Of a DNA stretch of 64,000 bases, positions 27,511 to 36,558 are shown piece by piece. Location: NCBI RefSeq assembly GCF_002177135.1, contig NZ_MWPH01000003.1, positions 186,001 to 250,000 on the forward strand. The letters are read 5' to 3'. This DNA comes from Natronolimnobius baerhuensis (GTDB taxonomy: Archaea; Halobacteriota; Halobacteria; Halobacteriales; Natrialbaceae). A program made the position numbers and the translations under genes. Positions within the stretch are counted from its first letter, which is position 1, and each line of letters opens with the position of its first letter. A model generated the notes under the pieces. That model was not told the origin of the DNA. It searched no databases and worked only from the letters and a program-made list of their open reading frames with translations.

Positions 27511-27660
27511 TTACGAGCCACGAGCACGTTTTCTCGCGGCTTCGGAGATGCCGGCGTTTGCCGAGCAACTCACGCAGGCGTGGATGTCGCCGTACTCGTC
27601 GGCGAAGACGCGTGCAAAGCGCTCGGAAACGTGGGCATCGCAGTGGTCACAGGTGGGCAT
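27511..27660 (-). CDS. Small CxxC zinc-finger protein, 49 aa
   Basis: MPTCDHCDAHVSERFARVFADE and then CVSC near residue 29 form a minimal two-CxxC zinc finger, followed by a basic tail ending RKRARGS. It is too short for many gene finders. The spacing and composition match a widespread class of haloarchaeal micro zinc-finger proteins (I believe DUF7563), for which no function is established. Confidence 0.82.
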   Translation of the reverse strand: MPTCDHCDAHVSERFARVFADEYGDIHACVSCSANAGISEAARKRARGS

Positions 27661-27766
27661 TGGACACACCGGCAGCAGCCGGTATATGGCTCTTGCAGTC
27701 GAGTTGTTAAAAAGACTTGGCCAAACGCAGTAAGGTATTGTTGATATCAGAAGATTATTTTTGCTG

Positions 27767-28528
27767 TTATGGTCCATCGGATCGGGCGTTGGAAACCGTG
27801 CGAGCGAGTAGCGCAGCCTGTGCGCCAGCGACGAATCCGGCGTCGATGTTGACCACCGAGAGGACGGTACAGGACTGGAGCATTCCCGCAAGGGCGGCCT
27901 CGCCGTCGCCACCGTAACCGTACCCACTCGAGACCGGGACACCGATCACTGGCGTATCGACGAGGCCCGCGATGACCGTCGGGAGTGCACCCTCTCGCCC
28001 GGCAGCGACGATCAAGACGTCCGCCTCGCGAAAGCGCTCAACCTGATCGAGCGTGCGATCAAGTGCAGCAACGCCGACGTCGTCGACTCGGTCAATCGTC
28101 GCACCCGCATCCGCACAGACCGCCTCCGCTTCGTCCGCAACCGGCCCATCAACGGTCCCCGCAGTGACGATTCCGACTGTCGCCTCGAGCGAGAGCTGTT
28201 CGTAGTCCGGTGTTTGCATCAGAACCGTGGTTCCACGACGCTCGAGCGTCGTTGCCGTTGACTCCGAGTGGGACTCGAGGGCGTCAATCTGCTCGTCCGA
28301 AGCACGTGTAATGAGTGCTCGATCCGTCGTCTCGAGTGCGGTTGCAGCGAGTTCGACCACCTGTGCGACCGATTTTCCCTCGGCGAGGATCGCTTCGGGG
28401 ATGCCGCGGCGCTGCTGGCGAGCCGCGTCGAATCGGCCCGCCTCACCCGTGACGTAGCCGTTGAGTTCGGCCTCAGCCTGTGCCGGCGAAAGTGAGCCGT
28501 CAGCGACGGCCTCGAGAAGTTCGCGCAT
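27767..28528 (-). CDS. larB: LarB-like nickel-pincer nucleotide biosynthesis protein
   Basis: 253 residues from the ATG at 28528 (MRELLEAVADGSLSPAQAEAEL). LarB carboxylates and hydrolyses nicotinic acid adenine dinucleotide in the first step of nickel-pincer cofactor synthesis. The N-terminal part has RRGIPEAILAEGKS; the C-terminal half is related to AIR carboxylase (PurE) and contains VGIVTAGTVDGPVADEA, VAAGREGALPTVIAGLV and GVPVSSGYGYGGDGEAALAGML. larC, larE and larA are not next to it, so the rest of the pathway must lie elsewhere or the cofactor use differs. Confidence 0.9.
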   Translation of the reverse strand: MRELLEAVADGSLSPAQAEAELNGYVTGEAGRFDAARQQRRGIPEAILAEGKSVAQVVELAATALETTDRALITRASDEQIDALESHSESTATTLERRGTTVLMQTPDYEQLSLEATVGIVTAGTVDGPVADEAEAVCADAGATIDRVDDVGVAALDRTLDQVERFREADVLIVAAGREGALPTVIAGLVDTPVIGVPVSSGYGYGGDGEAALAGMLQSCTVLSVVNIDAGFVAGAQAALLARTVSNARSDGP

Positions 28529-28747
28529 ACTCGAGGTGGGTGACGTGACCACTCGAATCCGTCGACCGACTGCGAGAAAGAGAAAGCACGAGCGAGAGCG
28601 CCCGAACCGCGCGCGAGGCCCATTCGTTGCCCGAACACGGGTGAAACGACTGAGCGAGATTCATCCGACATATACTTTCCGGTGAGAACAGCCATCGAAA
28701 CGGACGAATCAACCCCTGAGGACCCCATATATCGTACTACAACCAAA

Positions 28748-28755
28748 GAATTTAT
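28748..28755 (+). promoter_or_regulatory. TATA-like box for the DUF1931 gene
   Basis: ATTTATAT lies about 30 bases before the ATG at 28784, consistent with a leaderless or nearly leaderless mRNA. A second AT-rich spot, CATATATCG, lies at 28726-28734. Confidence 0.6.
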
Positions 28756-28783
28756 ATGAGGGAAAGAGGAACAAAGACATCGT

Positions 28784-28951
28784 ATGGCAGACCTTATCGT
28801 CAAAGCCGCCGTGAAGGAAGCGCTCGATGACAAAAACGTTGCCTCGGACTTCTACGACGCACTCGACGAGGAAGTCGACGAACTCCTCGAAGACGCAGCC
28901 CGACGCGCCGAAGCAAACGACCGGAAGACGGTCCAGCCCCGCGACCTGTAA
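28784..28951 (+). CDS. DUF1931 family, histone-fold-like small protein, 55 aa
   Basis: MADLIVKAAVKEALDDKNVA starts a 55-residue acidic protein that ends RKTVQPRDL. The last part resembles the end of helix 2 and the following strand of archaeal histones (RKTVxPxDI), while the third histone helix is absent. I recall this family as DUF1931. The role is unknown; DNA binding would be unusual with so many acidic residues, although haloarchaeal proteins are acidic in general. It has its own promoter. Confidence 0.83.
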   Translation: MADLIVKAAVKEALDDKNVASDFYDALDEEVDELLEDAARRAEANDRKTVQPRDL

Positions 28952-28989
28952 GGAACGCCAGCTGACAACCGTTTTATCGACGCTACAGT

Positions 28990-29007
28990 CCATACCGACA
29001 GGTATGG
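28990..29007. terminator. Hairpin after the DUF1931 gene
   Basis: CCATACC, a four-base loop GACA, and GGTATGG form a perfect seven-base-pair stem 38 bases after the stop codon. The T-run TTTT at 28973-28976 precedes it rather than follows it, so its action as a terminator is uncertain; it may instead stabilise an mRNA end. Confidence 0.4.
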
Positions 29008-29108
29008 TCTGATTACTGCATGCGAAAAGATAGCATACCGAGAGTGTTCCGTACGTCTTCCGTTCTCGAGGAACTGGCGAGTCCCGAACAGGCCTGAACC
29101 CATCGTCC

Positions 29109-30164
29109 CTATCGCTGCTCGAGATACTCGTTCGTCCGCCCGCAAACGACATATTCTGCCTCTTGGAGATCCGCAACCGATGCCGACCCAGTGACGAACA
29201 TCGCCGTTCGTAACTCGAGTGCGAGCGTTTCGATCAGATCGACGACTGCGTCCGTTCCCTGCCCTGCCGGTCGGAGGAACGGTTTCGCGAGGCCGCCTGC
29301 CTGTGCGCCGAGGGCGATTGCCTTCGCGATGTCTAGCCCGGAGCGAACGCCACCGCTCGCGATGACTGTCTCGTGAGCGGACGCCGCTTCAGCCGTGCTG
29401 ACAGCGGTTGGGACGCCCCACGCGCGAAACAGTTGGCCGATTGCTTCCTGTCGGTCTGCACCGACGGCGGCCGCTCGGTAGGACTCGATTCCGGACCACG
29501 TCGTCCCACCCTGGCCAGCGACGTCAATTGCGTCGACACCAGCGTCAGCGAGTCGCTCGGCTGTTTCCCGCGAGATGCCGTTACCCGTCTCCTTGACGAG
29601 TACCGGCACCGAGAGGTCGGCTGCAACGTGTTCAATCGCCTCGAGACAGCCACGCGCGTCGATATCACCTTCCGGCTGGACGGCCTCCTGTAAGAAGTTG
29701 AGGTGAATTGCCATCGCGTCCGCGTCGATCATCTCGACGGCTTGCTCGACATCGTCGACGTCGTACTCGAGCAACTGTGCTGCGCCGACGTTTCCATAGA
29801 GGAAGGCATCGGGGGCCACGTCACGGACGACGGTATAGGACTCGAGTAAGGCCTCGTCCTCGAGTTCGATTCCGGCGCGCTGGCTCCCGACGCCCATCGC
29901 AATGTTGGTCTCCTGGGCGGCTTCAGCGAGCGCGCGATTGATTTTCGTCGTGTTCGGGTGGCCGCCGGTCATGCTCTCGATGACGATGGGGGCAGCCAGT
30001 TCCTGGCCGAACAGTGTGGTCGTCGTGTCGATTTCGTCGCGGTGGATCTCCGGCAGTGCCTCGTGAACGAGGTCGATATCGGCGAATCCCGCGCCGGTCG
30101 TCTCGACGTCTTCCTCCTCGATGATGCGGATGTGATCGTCTTTCCTGTCGGATGTCTCGGGCAT
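29109..30164 (-). CDS. fni: Type 2 isopentenyl-diphosphate delta-isomerase
   Basis: 351 residues from the ATG at 30164 ([20 protein letters not shown]). This FMN- and Mg2+-dependent enzyme interconverts IPP and DMAPP for archaeal isoprenoid lipid synthesis. Landmarks are [11 protein letters not shown] near 65, [11 protein letters not shown] near 90, [14 protein letters not shown] near 148, VKETGNGIS near 187 and [18 protein letters not shown] near 265. Length is normal. Upstream in-frame codons to 30305 do not resemble the family. Confidence 0.95.
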   Translation of the reverse strand: MPETSDRKDDHIRIIEEEDVETTGAGFADIDLVHEALPEIHRDEIDTTTTLFGQELAAPIVIESMTGGHPNTTKINRALAEAAQETNIAMGVGSQRAGIELEDEALLESYTVVRDVAPDAFLYGNVGAAQLLEYDVDDVEQAVEMIDADAMAIHLNFLQEAVQPEGDIDARGCLEAIEHVAADLSVPVLVKETGNGISRETAERLADAGVDAIDVAGQGGTTWSGIESYRAAAVGADRQEAIGQLFRAWGVPTAVSTAEAASAHETVIASGGVRSGLDIAKAIALGAQAGGLAKPFLRPAGQGTDAVVDLIETLALELRTAMFVTGSASVADLQEAEYVVCGRTNEYLEQR

Positions 30165-30258
30165 CGAATCGTCTCTAGGGGAGAATAGAACGAGGTCATT
30201 GAAAAGGTGTCCATCCCTGTCGCCGTCGAAACACGGCTGGCAGAACGTGGGGCTCGAG

Positions 30259-30266
30259 TTTTTTAG
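30259..30266 (+). promoter_or_regulatory. TATA-like box for the gene at 30293
   Basis: TTTTTTAG lies about 30 bases before the ATG at 30293, giving a leaderless-type promoter. Confidence 0.5.
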
Positions 30267-30292
30267 TCCGTGGGGTCGTACCTGTTGTACCG

Positions 30293-30715
30293 ATGAAACG
30301 CGCACTCGCGGTTGGCTTCGGACTACTGTACGTTCTCGTCCCCGATAAAATCGTCAACGCGACCGAACAGGCCGCATTCGAGAATCCCGACGACGGGCAA
30401 TTACGGTCGATAACAATTCCAATCGCACGACTCGAGGGGCTGGCGTTCTGTACGTTCGCGCTCCGCGGGCAGTTCCCAAAACCGTTGCGTGCACCGCTTA
30501 CCCTCCTCGGCTTCATGCTCGCGGCGATTCCCCAGCAGATGCTCGCGTACGGCCTCGCCATCGCCTACGAGAACCCGACCGACCTCGAGGTGAAGCCATG
30601 GGTGGTGCCGGTCGCTCGAGTCATCGGCGTGCTGTACGTGATTCTCGGACTATTCGTCGGGCGGGTGGATGCGCCGACGGACGACGGCGGAGAAACTGAG
30701 CCGCTTGAAGGATAA
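30293..30715 (+). CDS. Hypothetical membrane protein, 140 aa
   Basis: Hydrophobic segments lie near residues 5-20, 48-60, 68-92 and 105-122, with a polar loop [12 protein letters not shown] and an acidic C-terminus. The start [18 protein letters not shown] has a positively charged end followed by a helix, which suits an inner-membrane protein. No family recognised. Its stop is immediately followed by the last base of the convergent rpiA gene. Confidence 0.72.
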   Translation: MKRALAVGFGLLYVLVPDKIVNATEQAAFENPDDGQLRSITIPIARLEGLAFCTFALRGQFPKPLRAPLTLLGFMLAAIPQQMLAYGLAIAYENPTDLEVKPWVVPVARVIGVLYVILGLFVGRVDAPTDDGGETEPLEG

Positions 30716-31423
30716 TCAGTACACTCGAGTCTCGACACCCTCCTCGAGGCCGACGTAGGTCACGTCCGCGCAGTCGACGAACAGCCCGTGCTCGAGGACG
30801 CCTGGAATCCGCGATAGCTGCGTTGCAAGTTCGTTCGGATCCGAAATCGGCCCGAACGCGCAGTCGAGCACCAGATTCCCGTTGTCGGTCACGATGGGGC
30901 CGTCCTTGTGTTCAGCATCGCGCAGCGTCGGCTCGCCGCCCAGATCCTGCACGCGGTCGGCGACGACGGTGTGGGCGTCGGGGATGACTTCCACCGGCAC
31001 CGAGCGCTCGAGTCGGTCGGCGAGTTTCGAGGGATCGGCGACGACAACGAATCGCTCCGCGGCTGCATCAACAAGCTTCTCGCGCGTGTGCGCCGCGCCG
31101 CCGCCTTTGATCAGCGCGCCGTAGCCGCTCGCATCTGGATCGTCGACGACCTGATCCGCGCCGTCGATTGCGAGATCGACCGTTTCGACTGCATCGAGAT
31201 CAGTCAGCGGGATGCTCGCCTCGAGCGCGCGCTGGCGCGACTGGAATGAGGTGGGGATACCCTGTACCTCGAGGCCGTCGCTGACAGCCTCCCCGATGGC
31301 GTCGATGGCGTAGGCGGTCGTTGACCCGGTTCCAAGCCCGACGACGTCGCCGTTGTCGACCTCTTCGGCTGCGCGTTCGCCCGCTCGTCGCTTCGCGGCG
31401 TCGGTGCCGCCTGCCGTCTTCAT
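30716..31423 (-). CDS. rpiA: Ribose-5-phosphate isomerase A
   Basis: 235 residues from the ATG at 31423 (MKTAGGTDAAKRRAGERAAE). It interconverts ribose 5-phosphate and ribulose 5-phosphate. The conserved motifs are GLGTGSTTAY near 31, AIDGADQVVD near 84 and LIKGGGAAHTREKLV near 99, where Asp, Glu and Lys residues of the active site lie. The C-terminal half keeps LDCAFGPI and VPGVLEHGLFVD-like sequence (IPGVLEHGLFVDCAD). Archaea use this enzyme to make pentoses. Confidence 0.95.
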   Translation of the reverse strand: MKTAGGTDAAKRRAGERAAEEVDNGDVVGLGTGSTTAYAIDAIGEAVSDGLEVQGIPTSFQSRQRALEASIPLTDLDAVETVDLAIDGADQVVDDPDASGYGALIKGGGAAHTREKLVDAAAERFVVVADPSKLADRLERSVPVEVIPDAHTVVADRVQDLGGEPTLRDAEHKDGPIVTDNGNLVLDCAFGPISDPNELATQLSRIPGVLEHGLFVDCADVTYVGLEEGVETRVY

Positions 31424-31533
31424 ACTCCAACGGGTGCGGGGCGACGGGAAAAAGGTGTATCTCTCGGTCGCCCCCGACGCAATATTCGCCACGACGAGAG
31501 ATTCGATTGATCAGTGAGACGAACCTAGGATAG

Positions 31534-31713
31534 ATGACCGAATCGTTTCTGCACCGAATCGCCGTTCTCACAGTGCTGTTCGGTGGGTTCGTCACGTATA
31601 TCGGCAGTGAGCCGGCGAATCCCGACCTCTTCGTACTCGGCCTCCTCATCGCACTTGGTGGCTTTCTCGTCGGCTTCGTCGGACTCGTCATCGAAGCCAG
31701 GGCGCGGTGGTAA
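31534..31713 (+). CDS. Small two-helix membrane protein, 59 aa
   Basis: MTESFLHRIAVLTVLFGGFV starts a 59-residue ORF with hydrophobic segments at about 8-22 and 32-54 and a basic C-terminal end EARARW. It lies in the divergent space after rpiA and before a DUF5788 gene. Composition and codon use agree with its neighbours. Function unknown. Confidence 0.65.
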   Translation: MTESFLHRIAVLTVLFGGFVTYIGSEPANPDLFVLGLLIALGGFLVGFVGLVIEARARW

Positions 31714-31789
31714 GAATCAGGACGGGCACGACGCCGCGTCCCCTCGAGCAACCGCAACTGATTTTTCGCTCACATTCATTGCCGCCGGT

Positions 31790-32197
31790 ATGGACACCGC
31801 CGAACGACGGTCCCTCCTCGAGCGGGCCAACCGCCAGAGTGCGACTATCGGGCAGGAACTCCCCGAGACGATCACCGTCGGCGACGACGAGCTCCCACTC
31901 GAGGAGTTCCTCATCGAGACCCGCAAGGTGGAGGGGATTCCGGACGACGCGAAACCGCTGCTACACGAGACGCGCAAGGAACTCACGGCAGAGCGCAAAC
32001 GCCTCGTCCAGCGCCTCGAGTCGGCACCAATCGACCGCGAGGAGGGCGACGAAATCGTCGAGGCCATCGCCGGCATCGACCGCGCCGCGAACGCCCTTCA
32101 GAGTCTCCGGCGCGGCCGGTTCGGGTCCGAGGCACGCTCGGCAACGCTCGAGGATCACGAGCGCTGGCTCGAGTTTGTGGATACGATCCGCCGATAG
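31790..32197 (+). CDS. DUF5788 family protein
   Basis: 135 residues from the ATG at 31790 (MDTAERRSLLERANRQSATIG). It is soluble and highly helical, with long charged stretches such as ETRKELTAERKRLVQRLES, suggesting a helical bundle or coiled coil. The family is haloarchaeal and without known function; the DUF number is from memory. It precedes the ABC transporter genes by 64 bases in the same direction. Confidence 0.75.
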   Translation: MDTAERRSLLERANRQSATIGQELPETITVGDDELPLEEFLIETRKVEGIPDDAKPLLHETRKELTAERKRLVQRLESAPIDREEGDEIVEAIAGIDRAANALQSLRRGRFGSEARSATLEDHERWLEFVDTIRR

Positions 32198-32261
32198 AGC
32201 GCAGACGACCCATCGACGCTGCTCGGCGAACCTTTTTCCCCGTCTCCGTGGTCGACCACCT

Positions 32262-33083
32262 ATGACATCGGGTGCAGGCGGGCAGTCGGGGCCAGCGGCG
32301 GAACCCGCGTCAACTGCGGAGTCGGCGGGAACGGGAAGCGCAGTTACCCTCGAGAACGTGCGCAAGACCTACCAGCTCGGCGAGCCGGTTCACGCGCTGG
32401 ATGGCGTCTCGCTCGAGATTCCACGCGGCTCGTATACGGCGATTATGGGGCCGAGCGGCTCCGGGAAGTCGACGCTGATGAACCTCGTGGGCTGTCTGGA
32501 TACGCCCACGGAGGGTACCGTCGTCGTCGACGGCGCGGACGTGGCCCAGTTGAGCGACCGCGAGCGGACCCGACTGCGTGGGACGACGGTTGGGTTCGTC
32601 TTCCAGACGTTCAATCTGATGCCGCGACTAAACGCCCTCGAGAACGTTGCACTCCCCCAGTTGTTTCAGGGAATCGACCGTGGTGAGCGCCACGAGCGGG
32701 CGCGAGAGTTACTCGAGCGCGTCGGATTAGGTGATCGGACGGACCACATGCCAAACGAGTTGTCCGGTGGCCAACGCCAGCGGGTGGCACTCGCTCGCGC
32801 GCTGGTGAACGACCCCGCAATCGTGCTGGCCGACGAGCCCTCGGGCAATCTCGACACCGAGACCGAATCGGACGTCCTCGATCTCTTCGCGGAGTTTCAC
32901 GACGCCGGAACGACGATGGTCGTTGTCACTCACGAACGCCACGTCGCCGAACGGGCAGAACGAATCGTCCACGTGCTCGATGGACAACTCGAGCGGATCG
33001 AGTCGCTCGACGGCGGGGAATCGACAGCACCGAAGAGCGACTCGGCGACAGACGACGACCCGCCGGAGACGGGTGGAAAGTAA
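32262..33083 (+). CDS. ABC transporter ATP-binding protein (MacB/LolD type)
   Basis: 273 residues from the ATG at 32262. The conserved part begins at VTLENVRKTYQLGEPVHALDGVSLEI; Walker A is GPSGSGKSTLMN, the Q-loop is FQTFNL, the signature is LSGGQRQRVALARAL, Walker B is IVLADEPSGNLD, and the H-loop is VVTHER. A Gly/Ala-rich 26-residue lead precedes it and an acidic tail follows. It overlaps the permease gene by one base. MacB/LolD-type systems work on extracytoplasmic substrates without a classic transport path. Confidence 0.93.
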   Translation: MTSGAGGQSGPAAEPASTAESAGTGSAVTLENVRKTYQLGEPVHALDGVSLEIPRGSYTAIMGPSGSGKSTLMNLVGCLDTPTEGTVVVDGADVAQLSDRERTRLRGTTVGFVFQTFNLMPRLNALENVALPQLFQGIDRGERHERARELLERVGLGDRTDHMPNELSGGQRQRVALARALVNDPAIVLADEPSGNLDTETESDVLDLFAEFHDAGTTMVVVTHERHVAERAERIVHVLDGQLERIESLDGGESTAPKSDSATDDDPPETGGK

Positions 33084-34417
33084 TGGGGCCACTCGAGTTG
33101 CTGGGGCTGGCCTGGCGGTCGATCCGCGGACACAAACTGCGCTCGGCGCTGACGACACTTGGCGTCGTGATCGGCATCGCCGCCGTCATCGCCTTCGTCA
33201 CGCTCGGTGCGAGCCTGCAAGCGGGCGTCATCGGCGATATCAGCCCGGACGACCAGCGCAACGTCTACGGCTGGGCGTCCGATCCAGATACCGAAGGCGG
33301 TCCGCTCGCGGGCGCACAGCCAGTGGTAAGCGAACGTGATCTCGAGACGCTCGACGGGGAGGCCGATATCGACGCGGCCTACGGCTACATGCCGTTGTCC
33401 ACGCAGGCGCTCATCTTCGAAGACGAAATTTCCCCGCAGAGCGACGCGCTCGTCGCTGCCGGGCCGCCCTATATCAGGGAGGGGACGCTCGAGGAGGGTC
33501 GCCAGTTTGAGCAGGGCGAACAGGAGGCGGTGATCAACCCGGCCGTCGCCGAGCAGTTCGAGGAGAACGTCTCCGTCGACGACGAATTGACGATTGCGCT
33601 CCAGGGTGGCGAGACGACGACCGTCACGGTGGTCGGGATCACCGAGAGTTCGGAGGGGCTGAGCCCGTTCGAAGGCTTCGAGCCATCGCCGCGGGTGTAC
33701 GTGCCCACCGACCCCTTCTACACCGAGGCGGGCGGTGACATGGTCCCTGTTCCAGGCGACGATGACGGGGCGGACGGCGATGACGACGCTGCGGAAAACG
33801 GCGATGACACAGCAGCAGCCGACGATACAGACAACGACGATGCGCTCTTTCTCGCCATCGTCGTCCAGGCCGACTCTGCCGACGAGGACGACATCGACGC
33901 CGCTCGAGAGCGCGCAGTTGCCTATCTCGAGAGCGACGACTCCGATGCAGGCGAGTTGCTGGGTGATGATCTCGAGATGACGCTGCAGACGAGTACTGAA
34001 CTGCTTCAGCAACTCGAGGATATACTGGGGTTACTGCAGAACTTCATCGTCGGCATCGCGGCGATCTCGCTGGTCGTCGGCTCGATTGGCATTGCAAACA
34101 TCATGCTGGTCTCGGTGACCGAGCGCACGCGTGAGATCGGGATTATGAAAGCCGTTGGCGCGCAGAATCGCGACGTCCTCGGACTGTTCCTGACGGAAGC
34201 CGTGATCCTCGGGGCAATCGGTGCGGTACTCGGGACTGTGCTGGGACTTGCCGTCGGCTATTTGGGCGCGTGGTACATCGAGTTGCCGCTAGTCTATCCC
34301 TACGAGTACGTCGCACTCGCGATTGCCGTCGGCATCCTCGTCGGCGTCGCCTCCGGGCTGTATCCCGCCTGGCAGGCCGCGCGAACCGATCCGATAGACG
34401 CGCTTCGGTACGAGTGA
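33083..34417 (+). CDS. FtsX/MacB-type ABC permease
   Basis: A 444-residue permease. Helix 1 is near residues 20-42 (LTTLGVVIGIAAVIAFVTLG), followed by a large extracytoplasmic MacB-PCD domain and three C-terminal helices near 325-345, 370-395 and 410-430. TERTREIGIMKAVGAQNRDV is the FtsX coupling-region signature. The external domain has an insert almost wholly of Asp, Ala and Gly at about residues 220-255. No membrane-fusion partner is encoded nearby. The exported substrate is unknown. Confidence 0.92.
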   Translation: MGPLELLGLAWRSIRGHKLRSALTTLGVVIGIAAVIAFVTLGASLQAGVIGDISPDDQRNVYGWASDPDTEGGPLAGAQPVVSERDLETLDGEADIDAAYGYMPLSTQALIFEDEISPQSDALVAAGPPYIREGTLEEGRQFEQGEQEAVINPAVAEQFEENVSVDDELTIALQGGETTTVTVVGITESSEGLSPFEGFEPSPRVYVPTDPFYTEAGGDMVPVPGDDDGADGDDDAAENGDDTAAADDTDNDDALFLAIVVQADSADEDDIDAARERAVAYLESDDSDAGELLGDDLEMTLQTSTELLQQLEDILGLLQNFIVGIAAISLVVGSIGIANIMLVSVTERTREIGIMKAVGAQNRDVLGLFLTEAVILGAIGAVLGTVLGLAVGYLGAWYIELPLVYPYEYVALAIAVGILVGVASGLYPAWQAARTDPIDALRYE

Positions 34418-34451
34418 GCGCTGTCCGTTCGGTCGAAACAATTCTGGTGCG

Positions 34452-35216
34452 CTACTCGCGGTCGCGTTCCGTCTCGTGGTTTCGCTCCGTCTCTGTATCC
34501 GCATCCGATTGTGCGTCCGCGTCCGTGTTCGTGGTCGCGTCAGTTGCTTCGTTCACCTCGTCAGTCTCGAGCCAGCGCTCCGGCTCGAGTCGGTCGTTCG
34601 GGTCCGGCTGAAACGTCTCCGTTGTGCTATCTGGGCGGTCAGCCCTGGGCTGGTCGTCCGCCCGCGAACGAGGGTCTCGAGGCTGTGCTCGAGCGTCGTC
34701 GCTCCGCCATCGATCTCGGTTGGCCGTGCGCTCGCGGTCACGGGCGCGTGGAGAGTGTTCGTGAGCGGTCCACGACTCCGGCCTCGAGTGGTGTCCAGAC
34801 GATGCGCGAGAGTCGGCTCCGAGCGAGCCACGTGTTCGGGCGTACTGATCGGGATACTGTCCTGCGAGGTACGCGCCGAGGTAGCCGCCGAGCAGCGCCA
34901 ACCCGACGGTGTAGAGCAAGACGATCATCGAGAGGAATCCCATCACGATCAGCGCGAGTGCACCCCCCTCGAGTGGAATCGCGGCGACGCTGACACCGAG
35001 TCCGAGCACCGCCGCGACGAGGAACACACCGCCGAGGATCGGTACGAACGTGATCGCGCCGGCAAGCGCGCCGGCGACGGTGCCATCACGACTATCCGGC
35101 CCCTCGAGAAAGCCCGCGACTGCGCCACCGATGACGGTCGAAAACGGGATGAACGAGAGGACGACGCCGACGAGTGCACCGACGAGCGCGTGAACGAGGG
35201 TTCTGCCAGTCACCAT
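34452..35216 (-). CDS. DUF5518-like membrane protein with long charged C-terminal tail
   Basis: 254 residues from the ATG at 35216 (MVTGRTLVHALVGALVGVVLSF). The first 125 residues form glycine-rich membrane helices (GGAVAGFLEGP, GALAGAITFVPILGGV), typical of the haloarchaeal DUF5518 domain. Residues 130-254 are a disordered Arg/Asp/Ser-rich tail ending in repeated TNTDADAQSDADTETER. Function unknown. It is convergent with the permease gene. Confidence 0.78.
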   Translation of the reverse strand: MVTGRTLVHALVGALVGVVLSFIPFSTVIGGAVAGFLEGPDSRDGTVAGALAGAITFVPILGGVFLVAAVLGLGVSVAAIPLEGGALALIVMGFLSMIVLLYTVGLALLGGYLGAYLAGQYPDQYARTRGSLGADSRASSGHHSRPESWTAHEHSPRARDRERTANRDRWRSDDARAQPRDPRSRADDQPRADRPDSTTETFQPDPNDRLEPERWLETDEVNEATDATTNTDADAQSDADTETERNHETERDRE

Positions 35217-35270
35217 AGCCGGACTCACGACGAGCACCGTGAAAAAATAGGTGTGGCGACTACTCTGTGG

Positions 35271-36470
35271 TTAATCGTCAGCGAGCGGCGGGTCGGGCGG
35301 GGATGCGTCGGGATCACCAGTGTCTGTCTCAGCATCGGAAGATGCTGATCCACCTTCGAGTGCGTCCTCAGCCAGCGCCTCGAGCGTGACGTCGCCGTTG
35401 ACCTCGTCGGCGAGGAGGTCAACGGCTTCGACGAAGACAGCGACGATCAGCGGGCCAACGACGATGCCGATTGCACCGAGCGTAAAGAGGCCGCCGGTAA
35501 AGCCGACAAAGTAGAGGCTGCCAGCTAAGCCGGCCGAGCGCTGGGCAAGTCGCGGTCGGACGAAAATGTCGGGGAACCAGGCGATGAGCGAAATGCCAAG
35601 GACGCCGACCAGCACTGCCGCGGCGAGTTCGCCCGCAGCGATGTGATAGACTGCAATCGGGACGATCAACAAACTCGGACCGATGATCGGCACGAACTGC
35701 AAGATGGCAGCGATCATTGCGAGCGTAAAGGCCATCTCGTAGCCAAGCGCCCAGAACAGCGGATAACCAAGCGCAAGCGTCGCCACGGACGTCGCCAGTT
35801 GCAAAACATAAATCGCATACAACGTCTCTCGAGCGCGTCGTGCGAGTGCGTAGACGATGTCCCGGTAGTCGTGGGGTACCGGCGCGATTGCGGCCCGGCC
35901 GGCGGCATCACCCTTTAGCAACAGCGCGAACAGCAGGATGACGAACAGCGCAAACTTGATCGCAAGCACGGGCAACGCGAGGGCGAGTGAGGCCCCAATA
36001 CTGCTCACGGTGTCGATGGCAAGCCCCTGCATCTCCGCGACATCGACGACGTAGGTCATATCGAAGGCAGCCACCGAAATCGGAATCTCCTCGGGCAGTC
36101 CTTCGATCAGTGCGATGATCTCCTCGAGTCGAAAGTAGAGGGTACCAATGATCGGCGAAAAGACGACGAGCGCACTGGCAAAGCCGATCATCGTCGCGGC
36201 GACAGCGCCCATCCACTCAGAGAGGCCACGCCGGACGAACCACCGCTGGACGGGCAAGAGGACGTATGCAACCGTCAACGCGAGCAAGATCGTACTGAGA
36301 ACCTCGAGCAAGATGGCCCCCGTGAGAAGTCCCAGCGTGAGGACGATCCCAGCGAGGACGTATCGACGAGTTCGCCCCGACTGGGTGTGTTCTGGTGGCG
36401 CTGTCGGTTGTGCCGCCGTCTCACTCGGAGGAGACTGGTCCGTCGTCCGCGTCCCACGCTCGTTCGACAT
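35271..36470 (-). CDS. AI-2E family transporter (PerM-like)
   Basis: 399 residues from the ATG at 36470 (MSNERGTRTTDQSPPSE). After a polar 35-residue lead the protein has about eight membrane helices. LALTVAYVLLPVQRWFVRRGLSEW near 60 and LQFVPIIGPSLLIVPIAVYH near 270 are the family's conserved loops. Members move small solutes or Na+/H+; the substrate here is unknown. A longer frame to 36782 is not protein-like. The C-terminal tail is acidic and proline-rich. Confidence 0.88.
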   Translation of the reverse strand: MSNERGTRTTDQSPPSETAAQPTAPPEHTQSGRTRRYVLAGIVLTLGLLTGAILLEVLSTILLALTVAYVLLPVQRWFVRRGLSEWMGAVAATMIGFASALVVFSPIIGTLYFRLEEIIALIEGLPEEIPISVAAFDMTYVVDVAEMQGLAIDTVSSIGASLALALPVLAIKFALFVILLFALLLKGDAAGRAAIAPVPHDYRDIVYALARRARETLYAIYVLQLATSVATLALGYPLFWALGYEMAFTLAMIAAILQFVPIIGPSLLIVPIAVYHIAAGELAAAVLVGVLGISLIAWFPDIFVRPRLAQRSAGLAGSLYFVGFTGGLFTLGAIGIVVGPLIVAVFVEAVDLLADEVNGDVTLEALAEDALEGGSASSDAETDTGDPDASPPDPPLADD

Positions 36471-36527
36471 CGACAGAAGACAGTCATTGGAGGCGTAAAA
36501 TTGTTCCCACCAACAGATCAGCATCGG

Positions 36528-36534
36528 TCTTAAG
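36528..36534 (+). promoter_or_regulatory. TATA-like box for the ThiB-like gene
   Basis: TCTTAAG is centred about 28 bases before the ATG at 36559 and favours that start over an in-frame codon at 36550. Confidence 0.45.
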
Positions 36535-36558
36535 CCATCGCGGGAGAATGTGGGTACA

